A stretch of 64,000 nt of DNA, taken from Acanthamoeba castellanii str. Neff. Lineage: Eukaryota > Discosea > Longamoebia > Acanthamoebidae. This document shows, piece after piece, positions 36,701-45,774 of this stretch; position 1 is the first letter of the stretch; each line of letters starts with the position of its first letter. The translations under genes and the position numbers were made by a program. Location of the stretch: the NCBI RefSeq assembly GCF_000313135.1, contig NW_004457390.1, forward strand, positions 258,905 through 322,904, read 5' to 3'. Under the pieces are notes generated by a model. That model was not told the DNA's origin. It saw only the letters and a program-made list of their open reading frames with translations, and ran no database searches.

Positions 36701-37532
36701 TGGAAGACCTGCTGTCCACCAAGAACGCGGTTGCCGTCAGCTCGCCCGTGCCTGCGCTGCACCGACACGTCCCCACGACGACCAGCGCTACCACCACCGC
36801 CGCCACCACCGCCAGCGCTCCCCGCAGCGCGCCCTACACGCCGTCCTTCACCCCGGCTGCGGTGGCCGCCCGCGCTCAGCAGCCGCCTCCTCACGCGTAT
36901 GCGGAGCTCAACTTCCCGTCGGTGCCCACCGCGCTGCCGTCGGCGCCCACGCCGTCAGCTCCCGCCTTGCACTCGTCCACCCAGGCCCCGTCTGCGTACA
37001 GCCACTCGACCAGCGACAGCAAGCAGCAGCAGCCCTCGATCATCGGTACCTCTCCTTGCGCTGTGTCGCGCGTGTGTCATTCCGCGTGCCGCGCGTGTCG
37101 TGTGTCGCGCCGCGTGTGTCATCTGTCGTGTCGTATACTGTGTGTCGTGTCGTGCGGTGTGCTCATGTGCGCTGTATCGACATCGCAGGCGCAGTCGACA
37201 GCTACGACGACTACAGCTCCAAGATCGATTCGATCGGTCAATCCAGATACCTTTCCCTCTCCAAGCCCGCGTACAGCTCATCCTCCTCAACTCCGTCCAC
37301 TTACTCCCGTCCTTCCACCACGGCCTCTCTCTTTTCCTCCTCTTCGTCGTCATCATCTTCCTCCACACGTCCCACCACCGCATCGCTCTTCTCTTCCTCC
37401 TCCTCGTCTTCGTCTGCCAGCCGCGCTACATTTGGCGCGTCCACTTCATCTTCTTCATCTGCGGCCACTGCCCCGAAGAAGAAGCCGCAGACGTCGGCCT
37501 TCACCAACCTCAGCTCCCTTCTCTCCAACTAA
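33797..37532 (+). CDS. USP53/USP54-like ubiquitin-protease-fold protein with long low-complexity tail
   Basis: The USP fold is complete but of the USP53/54 subtype. The N-terminal box is GLENRPGQNNCFLNVCIQAL, with the catalytic-position Cys at residue 21 (codon 33857-33859). WHLGAFRSQF, SCIYCALK and FQVGELDDAAEAL follow. The C-terminal box is MICYYGLHYDCYFY (His codon 35169-35171), then QWLVFDDRVVKEVGASWEEL. Animal USP53/54 share this order, have been regarded as inactive or weak, and show the same CYYGxHY box. From about 35820 the protein becomes Gln/Arg/Glu-rich, then Pro/Ser-rich with long Ser runs, to a stop at 37530-37532. About nine exons are inferred. The intron at 35241-35577 (337 bases, far above the local norm) holds a tRNA-Gly gene on the same strand. 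Confidence 0.8.
35425..35495 (+). tRNA. tRNA-Gly (anticodon GCC), copy 3, inside an intron of the USP53/54-like gene
   Basis: The 71 bases match the copies at 27354 and 28893 (on the other strand) exactly by eye. The flanks are partly shared: GGCAAGCAAG just before, and ATATCTTTTTGGCTCCT spanning the discriminator and 3' flank, after which the match ends. It lies in an intron whose host exons (ending VVKE and starting VGASWEEL) join cleanly in frame. Confidence 0.95.
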
Positions 37533-37581
37533 ACGATTATCAATTTGTTAATTCTATTTTTTGTTTCTTTTTTTTTGATTA

Positions 37582-37598
37582 TTTATTTTTGCAATAAA
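37582..37598. terminator. Overlapping 3' processing signals of two convergent genes
   Basis: The USP53/54-like gene (plus) stops at 37532 and the PGAP4-like gene (minus) stops at 37612-37610, leaving a 77-base gap. AATAAA at 37593-37598 serves the plus strand. TTTATT at 37582-37587 is AATAAA on the minus strand. The two messages therefore probably overlap at their 3' ends. Confidence 0.5.
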
Positions 37599-37609
37599 TG
37601 AACAAATAC

Positions 37610-39790
37610 TTATGAGTTGAGCAATTCTTCGTCGGGGAGGGAGTTGACAAAGTCCATCAGGCTCTTGTGTGCCGGGGCGTCGATGCCCTCCTCGAAGTAG
37701 ACGCTCATGTGCGGAATCCACGCGTGGTGGTCCTGCTGCTTGCGCTTCACCGACGACGACGAATGGATCCCGATGTGCTGTGTGTGCACCGCCGGAAGGT
37801 GTGTGTGAGAGAGAGAGAGAGACAACCAAAGTGGAAAAAAACCTGTGGCGGGTGGGCAAGAGGAGGAGTACCTGGAAGAGGTGCGGAATGTTCTCGTACA
37901 CGGTGCCGCCCACTTTGCGAGCGCAATCGCTGACCAGCAGGTCGACTCCTGCATGTGCACTGCAAGTGTAAGCAGCTGGAAGAGTGGGTGCAATCAATGG
38001 GAGTGGTGGCGGCTACGGCGCGTACCGTGTTTGGTGACGCGGTAGTCGTTGGCCATCACGCACTCCATGGTGCGATCGAGCAGCGGGCCGGCCTTGAACA
38101 GCTGTGCCTGCGCGCAAGACCGGGAGATGGTGGGCCATATCCCCTCAGGTTTCCTGGGGGCGAGGAAAGTACGAAGGAAGAGCGAAGGACGAGCGTGAGC
38201 GAGCGAAGAGAACGAAAGCTCGTCGAAGACACACACACACACACGCACGCACACGCACACGCACACGCACACGCACACACACACACGCACACGACGCACA
38301 CGCACACGCACACACCTCGTTAGGTTGAAGCTCTGCTTGGAGATGCAGATGGGGGCCACCAAGGCCGCGGCCACCACGTTGGCGACGATGAAGGCGCACA
38401 CGAGCGTGTTCCAATCGCGCATCACGATCGCCTTCACCTCCGCGCGCGACCACACGCCCACCTGGCCGTGGCCATGTCGATCGCCCTGCGCCCATGGGGT
38501 CGAGGTGAGCGAATGCGCCACCGCGCAGGCGTGCGGAGAGGTTCGACGAACCGCAGAGACCCGCCGCGAGTGTGCGACGACGAGGAAGACGACGTAGGCA
38601 GCGATGGCGACGAGGCCCCACGCGACGCCGTACGACACGAAGAAGACGACGTCGCGCGCGTGTAGGTAGAGGTCGTACTCGTCGTACTGCACCGCCATGT
38701 AGAGCTTCACGAACGCCCACTCCGACGTCGCGCTGTCGCTGCCCAACTGCGCGTCGGCGGCCTCGAGCTTGTGCAGATTGGGCAGCAGCCGCGAGTACCA
38801 ATGGTCCGCCGCCCACACGTCGTCCTCGAACAAAAGAATGTACTTCGGGTTCCTGTGTGTCGTGTCGTGTCGTGCCGTTGGTCGTGTCGTGTCGTGTCGT
38901 GTCGTGTCGCGTGTCGTTGTGTGTCGTGTCAGCCACGATGGTGGAGGGTTGGGTGCGCTTCGGATGAACGGTACCGGCTGCGGCATTGGTTGAGGGTGAA
39001 GACGTAGTCGTCGCGCTCCTTGCTGAGCCACTGCACGAACGGGTCGGCCCGGGCCTCATCCGCAGTCGGCACATGCGGCGACCCCTCGATCATCTCCACG
39101 CCGGGCGTCCGCCGCAGCAGCTCCAGGTCCGCCCGGTACTCCGCCGACGTGTTCCTATCGTCTGCGCGTGTCGTGTCGTGCCATGTGTGTCATGTGTGCG
39201 TGTGCGGTGGTGCGTGCGTGTCATGTGTGCGTGTGTGCGTGTGCGGTTAGTGAGAGACAAGAATGGAGTGTGTGAGTAGGTGGGTGCACCTGTGTTGACG
39301 ATGAGGAGTTGGCTCTTCTTGAGCTGCTTCTCGCTGAGCCCTTCGAGAATGGAGGCCGTCGACTGTAGCAGGTAGCGCGCTCCCGGCCGATCCACCGTCG
39401 AGATCACCATGCACAGCTCCTTCCTCGTCTCTGCACACGACACGACACGACACGACACACACCGCACACGCGTGTGAGAACACACGACACACACGACGCT
39501 CGAGAGTGTGCGCACACACGCAAAGACGAACTAGGTTGGGTGGCGGGAGCGCCATCGAGGGCGGTGGGGGGCTTGGCGGCGCTGAGCCGGGAGAGGAAGG
39601 CGTGGGCGTGGGCGGTGCGCTGGGCGTCGACCCGGAAGAGGTGGTCGCGGTAGGGGGCCGGGTTGAAGGCGCACGAGCCCAGCACGTGCCGGGCGTGGCC
39701 ATAGAGCAGAAGCCCGTAGACGGCCCACGCCGCGGCCGCCACCCACAACCACCGCACCGCCACCCTCCACGAGAGCCCCCTCTTCATCAT
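37610..39790 (-). CDS. PGAP4-like GPI-anchor side-chain glycosyltransferase
   Basis: Read on the minus strand, the protein starts MKRGLSWRVAVRWLW followed by one transmembrane helix (VAAAAWAVYGLLLYG). It is then type II, with a GT domain start KELCMVISTVDRPGARYLLQ. The domain includes KSQLLIVNTG, DDYVFTLNQC, the metal-binding-type YILLFEDDVW, and EWAFVKLY. The GT domain is then interrupted by two closely spaced hydrophobic helices (DVVFFVSYGVAWGLVAIAAY, and LVCAFIVANVVAAALVAPIC). This architecture is the hallmark of PGAP4/TMEM246, the Golgi GPI-GalNAc transferase with a tandem transmembrane insert. The C-terminal part (GVDLLVSDCARKVG, VYENIPHLFQHIG) fits the end of that domain. About seven exons are inferred; the first donor (GTTCGT) is weak. 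The introns are rich in CA/CG repeats. The gene diverges from ADAT2. Confidence 0.65.
38229..38316. repeat. CA/CGCA simple repeat in an intron of the PGAP4-like gene
   Basis: About 88 bases of ACAC and ACGCAC units sit in an intron of the minus-strand gene. On that strand they read as GT-rich DNA. No motif beyond the repeat is seen. Confidence 0.9.
38855..38930. repeat. GTGTC pentamer repeat in an intron of the PGAP4-like gene
   Basis: Repeated GTGTC/GTCGT units, partly interrupted, lie in the intron just upstream (on the minus strand) of the exon carrying FEDD. Similar GACAC arrays recur in another intron of the gene near 39435-39475, so this sequence type is characteristic of the locus. 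Confidence 0.85.
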
Positions 39791-39918
39791 CCTTTTCGTT
39801 CTTTGTCTGTTTCGTTCTTTGTTTCATTTTGATTTCTTTTTATTTCCTTCTTGACCAACTCCGCAAGTCCTGGAAAATGAAGAAAAACAGTACTTCTTGC
39901 GACAAAATAGAGTTTGAG
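39791..39918. promoter_or_regulatory. Short bidirectional promoter between PGAP4-like and ADAT2 genes
   Basis: Only 128 bases separate the minus-strand ATG at 39790 from the preferred plus-strand ATG at 39919, or 86 bases if ADAT2 starts at 39877. The interval is AT-rich, with T-rich runs (TTTGTTTCATTTTGATTTC). No classic TATA box is visible on either strand. Confidence 0.45.
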
Positions 39919-40961
39919 ATGGAGGCGCCAGCGGCACAGGGAGAGCTGCTACGAGAGTTCACGAAGCGAGAAAAGGACTTTATGCTGCTCGCCTTGGATG
40001 AAGTGCGCCTGCACTATTTTCCCCATTTTATTGAGATTATATTTTATAATGATTTATGTGCCACGATAGGGCAGGAAGGCGTTGAAGGAGGGCGAGGTGC
40101 CCGTGGGGTGCGTCATCGTCCACCGGCGAAGGCGAGCCGATGCTGGCGGCGGTGCGGGAGAAGACTCTCGTGTTGACACCGGTGACGACGGCAACGACGA
40201 CGTGGTGATCGCCACCGGCTACAACAAGACCAACGAGCGACGAGACGTACGTCGAACTGCACGCCCCTCCCTCACTGACCGATCATCGTCATCGTCTTCG
40301 TCGTCTTCTAAGCGGGTGCCGGTTGTAACAACATACAGGCCACGCTGCACGCCGAGGTGGTGGCCATCGGCAAGATCATGGACCAGCTCCGCCAGTCCGC
40401 CGACCAAGACCCTCGACCCCTCCGCACTCGTTGGAGTACACCCACACACCCACACTCTCTCTTTCGCCCTCGTGTGTGCGGTGTGTGCGTGTGCGGTCGG
40501 CTGAGCTCAGCTGCCCTGTGTGTCATGTTGCGTGCGTGTGCGGTGGTGTGCGCGCAGCTGAGCTGTTTGCAGAGAGCGAGCTGTTTGTGACGTGCGAGCC
40601 GTGCATTATGTGCGCCGGCGCGCTGCTGCACGCGGGCATCGGGAAGGTCTACTTCGGGTGCTCCAACGAACGCTTCGGCGGCTGCGGCTCCGTGCTGCGG
40701 CTCCACGACCAGTCCTTCCCCGGCCTCGCCGGCTACCCGTGCGTGTCGGGCCTCTTCGTCGAGGAGGCCATCCAGCTCCTCAAACAGTTCTACCTCGACG
40801 GCAACCCCAACGGTAACAAACACATCACAACGCACACTCGCACTCGTGCTGACACACACACACGACACACACGACACACAGCCCCCAACCCCAAGCGACC
40901 ACTAGCGACGGCGTCAAGTGGTGAGGAGGAGCCCTCTTCAGTCCAGCCGGCGCCGCAGTAG
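39919..40961 (+). CDS. ADAT2: tRNA adenosine deaminase catalytic subunit ADAT2/TadA
   Basis: ADAT2, with ADAT3, converts adenosine 34 to inosine in the anticodon of tRNAs. Five exons (39919-40002, 40070-40246, 40339-40435, 40558-40812, 40882-40961) join to 230 residues. Conserved features in order: FMLLALDEGRKALKEGEVPVG (CDA fold start), GYNKTN, the zinc His and catalytic Glu in ATLHAEVVAI, then the PCIMCAGAL motif with both zinc cysteines, and IGKVYFGCSNERFGGCGS. An Asp/Gly-rich insertion between GEVPVGCVIV and the ATGYNKT region is longer than in bacteria. The C-terminus carries a short Ser/Glu/Pro tail. An in-frame ATG at 39877 could extend the N-terminus by 14 residues; I prefer 39919 because the family begins shortly after it. 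Confidence 0.9.
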
Positions 40962-41006
40962 AAGATGAAGAAGAAAATGAACAAAAAACGATCAAGATGA
41001 TGATGG

Positions 41007-42166
41007 TCAGATGGCGCAGCTGCAGGGAGGAGCGGGCGTCGATGGTGTGTCGGGTTCGACGACAACAACGCCGGCCTTGTCACCACCGGTGCTGCCGGCA
41101 TTGTCCATTCGCTGCTTGACCTGTCGGGCGAGGTGCATGAAGCAGGCGTCGACGCCGTGGCCGGTCATGGCCGACGTTTCGAAGAAGGCCGTGCCGTACT
41201 CGTCGGCCAGGTCGCGGCCCATGTCCTCCGACACCTCGCGCTCGCTGTCGAGGTCGCACTTGTTGCCCACCAGCACCTTGCTGATCTCGCGCGGCGCGTG
41301 CTGCTCGAGACTTCGCATCCTGTCACCACACACAAAGCGCGTGTGAGTGCGATCGGCAACGACACACGACTCACACACACGCATAGAACGAGAAGAGAAG
41401 AGAAGAGAACCGACCAGGTTCGTATGTTACGGAAGGACTTCTTGCTGGTTGTGTCGTAGACGATCGCTACGCCCTGTGCCCCGCGGTAGTAGGCAGTGGT
41501 GATTGCCCGATATCGGTCCTGTGTATGAACAGCGATGATGACGATGATGAGTGATTGGGCCAACAAACCGGCACTACACGGGCACTGAGGCTGCGTGGTG
41601 GTACCTGCCCGGCTGTGTCCCAGAGCTGGAACGGGACCCGCTTGTCCCCGAACTGAGTAGTACCACAGGCTTGCGGGTGAGATCATCTTGGTTCGATGGG
41701 AAAGAAGAAAAGAATGAGCGTACGTACGTCGATGTCCTTGAGGCGGAAGTCGATGCCCATGGTGGCCATCATGTCGGGCTCGAAGCGACCTTCGGCGAAC
41801 CTGCCGAGCCGGAGCAGGTCAGGCCACCCCATTCAGACGTCAGCCCGCGGCAGCCACGCTGTGCCAGCAAGTAGCGGAGAACGAACCGCAGCAAAAGGCA
41901 ACTCTTGCCCACCGACATGTCCCCAATAAGCAGCAGCTTCAGCACAGGCTCCTGGCCGGGTGTCCATGCAAGTTAGCTTATGCACCGGTCTTGTTAATTT
42001 AATGTTATTATTTTTTCAATTTAATGGTGGAGATGGAATGAAAATGAAAGGCGACGAGTTGATTGATTAATCAGGACTACACCCAGATCTTGTGATGGGC
42101 AAGCAGAGCCGTTTCTATTCACCCTTCTAAAGGGCACGTTACCTTCGAGTCTCCTCGCGTGGTCAT
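41007..42166 (-). CDS. Rab-family small GTPase (Rab8/Rab1-like)
   Basis: Six exons (42166-42143, 41951-41887, 41800-41728, 41652-41605, 41518-41415, 41319-41007) give 208 residues. The first exon codes only eight residues (MTTRGDSK), after which [17 protein letters not shown] holds the P-loop. Switch I ends TMGIDFR, G3 is [21 protein letters not shown]4 is [11 protein letters not shown]5 is ETSAMTG. The [20 protein letters not shown] pattern points to the Rab8/Rab10/Rab1 group acting in secretion. The hypervariable tail ends PPCSCAI: a CxC pair for geranylgeranylation is present but is followed by two residues rather than ending the chain. It is the first of twelve consecutive minus-strand genes; SKA1 lies 165 bases upstream. 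Confidence 0.88.
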
Positions 42167-42331
42167 CCTCGTACACTCAGCGTTGGGTTGCGTTTGAAAC
42201 GACGTTTTCCGCGGCCTTTTCTTCGGCCAGGCTGGGTTGAGAAGATGAACGTTTTTGTACACAGAGCAAGATGCAGAGACGAGGCGAGAAGATCAAGAAG
42301 GCGAAGGAGATGAGGAGAAGCTTGCCGGTGC

Positions 42332-43765
42332 TCATGCACCGAGTAGCACGTATTTCTTGACCCGGCCGCCGTCGATCTTGAGTCGGCCCAGGGACTGGAG
42401 GGTGGCAAGGATGGCCTTGCCCGTGGCATCAAACTTGACGTGCTGCGAGGCCTTGATCTCGTCATCGGTGAAGAAGACGCTGTCGCCCGCCTCCTTCTGC
42501 TGGTCGCTGTACACCTGTGCGCGCATGACACAATGCAACCCTTGCGATCAGCAATCACCACACAAGGTCTAACCCGACGTGATGCGATCGAATGATGAAG
42601 AAGAAGAGTACCTGGTGTTTGGTCCTCGTGGCGGCGCCCATCTTGGAGGTTGGCAAGGAGAGGATGCGGTACTTCTCCTGCACCACGCTCAGGATCTCGT
42701 CGATGGCCGCGTTGACCTTCTGCACGGTGATCCGCCCTCGGATGTAGCTGGCAACCGCTCAACGCATGCGCGCGTATGTGTCAGCACCGGCAGAGCGCAC
42801 GCAAACAGCACACACAAACCCTACGCGCAGAGAGGGACAGAGTGACAGCGAAGGCTGGTACCTGGGACAGCCGCTGAGTTCCTCCTTCGAGACGGGAGCG
42901 AGAGCGGGTATTTGGAATCCCTTCTTCCTCCTGCGTCCCCCCGCCTCCGCGGTCGAGCTATCGTTGCTCTCCGTAGGTGTGGCGGCGACAGACTTCTTGA
43001 GTCCGGCCCCGGTGCTCTTTCTGGCCGGTTGGGCTGAGACTGCACATGCAGCGAGCGATACGTTAGATACACGCTATCGTGCCACGAGTGGCTCAGCATT
43101 AGGACAGCGGGCTGCGGGGGGCTTCACCTGTTTCTCGGGCCTGCTTGCTGGATGTTGCTGCGGCCGCGGGTGGTGGCATGCTCTGTGTGTTGGGCTTGGG
43201 CGGTGGGGGCTGCTGCTTGGGCTTGGGCTTGGGCTATTGTATATGATCAATAGAGGCAACTAGCGAAGGGCACGCATGTAGCACGAACAACTTGAGGCGA
43301 AGCATGGAAGGTGCGGTACCTGCCGCAGGTCGGGTGGCAGCTGGGCTTCCATCTTCACGGCATGCTCCTGCTGCTGCTTCAGCAACTCCACCAGCTCCTG
43401 CATGACGCGGTACGCAAAGGCGTGAGATTGGCCGATGAAAGATGTAACGGGAGAAGGAGAGACGGTACTCGAGATTGGCCCACATAGCGCAGCTCTCTGT
43501 TCGCTGTGGTCCTGAGGTCGGCCTTGTGGCGTTCGATTTGGGTAACCCGAGCATCCAAATCACGCAGCGCACTTTGCCACGCCTCCAACGAGTCTGAAGA
43601 GAGCACAGATGCGGCTTTAGCACGGAGGGAACGGATTCACCTCTGAATCGCGAGCGTACCCGTAGAGCGCATCATGCAGAGATGCTTGAGCATGGATATC
43701 TGTTCTGTGAAGGAATTGACCAGCGCATTAAACGGATCATCGCTACACCCCGCCATCCCTTCCAT
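42332..43765 (-). CDS. SKA1: SKA1-like spindle and kinetochore-associated protein
   Basis: SKA1 is the microtubule-binding subunit of the Ska complex, which keeps kinetochores attached to depolymerising microtubules. The C-terminal exons read SKEELSGCPRYIRGRIT, VQKVNAAIDEILSVVQEKY and RILSLPTSKM, then the end IDGGRVKKYVLLGA. This matches the SKA1 winged-helix domain, whose animal version has YMKGRLT, INAVIEEIN and LxRYVIT at the same positions. Upstream exons give an N-terminal helical part (FNALVNSFTEQISMLKHL, then SALRDLDARVTQIERHKADL), consistent with the Ska coiled-coil bundle, and a Pro/Ser/Lys linker. About seven exons are inferred. Two start ATGs are possible (43765 and 43756). The N-terminal half is assigned by position, not by strong similarity. 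Confidence 0.8.
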
Positions 43766-43868
43766 CGTGCCAATCTATCCAATTCAAAACACCAAACCTT
43801 ATCCTCTTGCGCTGTTTTCCCGCCATTTCGTGCTGCCTTCTTTGCATTCTTTGCTGACGTGGCAGGGC

Positions 43869-45001
43869 TCAGCTGGGCGGTGTGGCTTGCCGCAGCTTCT
43901 TTACAATGCGGATGGTGAGGGAGACTCGCGTGTGTTCGCGTTCGACTTCTCCGCGTCTTGAGGTATTGAGGAGATGGAGGTTGGCGACGCCGTCGTCTAG
44001 GTTGTCGGTCATTCGCTCTTCGATGGAGTGGAGGTGTCGCTTGTACACGTCTTCCCTGAACACGAGCAGGCTTCCTGGAGGCGGTCAGAGGTAAGGTGAG
44101 CAACTTGTTGGTGTGGCTTGTAGTTGAAGAGTGGAAGAGGAAGAGAGGTGGAACAGTTACGAGGCTCAAGGTACAGGGAGAAGAGCTTCTTCTTGTCGGC
44201 GAAGGGCTTCTCGTAGATCTCCATCATCAGTGCGCTCTGCAGGCTGAGGATGGCGACGTGGCTGATGTAGAGTGGGCCATCTTCGTGTGCCTGGCATTCA
44301 TGGTCACGTGTGAGCTACTCATGCAAAATGTGTGCGGAGATTGGCCATGCGATCGTACCATGATGCCCTGGCCGGGTTCGTACTCGTTGATGAGGACGTG
44401 GTTAAAGTCCTTCTTGAACACCTTCTTCTCCTTGAGCAGCTGCGAGAGCTCGCCCAACCAGCTCGGCAGCTCCTCTTGGGCCATCCCAGCAGCCGAAGGC
44501 TTGCCTCCTGCCGCACGACACACCAGTACCGTGAGAGAAAGCAGTAGACACTGCGAAGGCCTGAGTCGTACCCCACATTTGCAGGCGCCGACGCTTGAGG
44601 CTTGTCCACCGAGCCTCGGGTTCGCTGTAGATCTTGCGATTGGCATGAGATTAGAAGAAAGAATGTGAAGTGAAGGGAGGATGCCGTACTGCAGACAGGA
44701 GGCGCTGCTCTTCGGCATCGCTGATGAAGTTGGTCAGGTAGTACACGGCAGGCACGTCCCCGACTCTAAATGGAGCGAATTCATCCACCGCAAGCTCACC
44801 ACTCGGTGTAAGGTGCACGCATTCGTCTTCAATCTCTTCCACAGCGTGTCCTGTGTCGTGATCGTTTGTTGGCAAGGAGCGATTTGTGATCTCGTTGCTT
44901 GGCTCTTGCACTTGGCTATCTGCCCTTTGTTGCTGCTTCGCAGCGGCAGCACCTCTCCTCGCCTCAGCGTAGAGCGCTTTGAAATCAATAGAGGTTGCCA
45001 T
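43869..45001 (-). CDS. ALKBH6: AlkB-homologue 6-like 2-oxoglutarate/Fe(II) dioxygenase
   Basis: Minus-strand exons give a protein starting MATSIDFKALYAEA with a Gln/Glu-rich leader. It then has VYYLTNFISDAEEQRLLSAV, RWTSLKRRRLQMWGGKPSA and VLINEYEPGQGIM. The iron-binding HxD follows in AHEDGPLYISHVAI. Further on are LYLEPR, VFREDVYKRHLHSIEERM (distal iron His) and a final TRVSLTIRIVKKL, with Arg for 2-oxoglutarate. The order and spacing follow human ALKBH6, an enzyme proposed to act on alkylated nucleic acid. All three iron ligands appear present, so it should be active. About five short introns are inferred. The gene ends 103 bases from the SKA1 start and begins 69 bases from the end of the GNAT gene. 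Confidence 0.85.
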
Positions 45002-45070
45002 TTGAAAAAGAAACAAGATCTGATTGTGATTGAAAGGCGGGAAAAAAGACGAGAAACACAACGGCTGCGT

Positions 45071-45652
45071 TCACAAGTCCATCTCCATGAACACATCAGC
45101 ACGAGCGTAGTCGGAAGTCGGGACACGCTCGGGTGGAAGGTGGACGAATCCCACCGACAAGTAGAGCTTGAGCGCTGGGGTCAAGACCTTGTTTGATTCG
45201 AGGTAGAGTCGCTTGACGCCCATCTCCCGCGCTTGAGCGATTGCGTGCTCGATCAGTTTACGACCGTAGCCTCGTCCCTGCGCCGATGGGTCCACGCCCA
45301 GCTTGATAAGCTCCATCGTTGGCTTGCCCTCGTAATCGTCCAGTTTGAGTAGTGCGCAGCAACCGACGGGTGCAGATGGCTTGTCGTTCGAACCCTTGGC
45401 CTCCAGCTCTTCCTTCACGCCTGCGCCTGCTCCCTGTTCAACGGACGCCTCCTCCTCGATGAAGAAGATGCGCCCTCCCGGCCGAAGAATGAGCTCGACG
45501 GCCTGCTCGAAAATCTTCGCATCTTTGGCCTCGATTCCCCAGCCGTTGGCGAACAGCCAGCTCTCATTCAATCGTTGAAAGTGCGATTCGTCACCTTGCC
45601 CCTCTCGAAAGTCCCGAACAGAAGAAGCCCTGCGTTCCGTGGTGCTCGCCAT
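45071..45652 (-). CDS. GNAT-family N-acetyltransferase, intronless
   Basis: A single exon encodes 193 residues. GNAT motif A is clear: MELIKLGVDPSAQGRGYGRK, with the acetyl-CoA pyrophosphate loop QGRGYG, then LIEHAIAQAREMGVKRLYLE, and motif B LKLYLSVGFVHLPPE, which ends in VFMEMDL. The fold resembles small bacterial-type acetyltransferases; the substrate is unknown. It contains no intron, while most neighbours are split, so bacterial origin or retroposition is possible, though base composition looks local. Start at the ATG 45652-45650; the stop is near the ALKBH6 start. Confidence 0.85.
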   Translation of the reverse strand: MASTTERRASSVRDFREGQGDESHFQRLNESWLFANGWGIEAKDAKIFEQAVELILRPGGRIFFIEEEASVEQGAGAGVKEELEAKGSNDKPSAPVGCCALLKLDDYEGKPTMELIKLGVDPSAQGRGYGRKLIEHAIAQAREMGVKRLYLESNKVLTPALKLYLSVGFVHLPPERVPTSDYARADVFMEMDL

Positions 45653-45774
45653 TCTGTTGTTCTTGTTCTTGTTCTAGTTGTTCTCACGTCGCCACACAAC
45701 CTCTCAAGCTTTCGTTGCTCTCGTTGGCCCAGCACCCGGGAGATGACACCTCCCGACGGTCCACATGAACCAGC

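Noticed and set aside
38229..38316. CA-rich array considered as a regularly spaced (CRISPR-like) repeat
   Set aside because: Units are contiguous dinucleotides and short variants with no unique spacers, and this is a eukaryotic intron.
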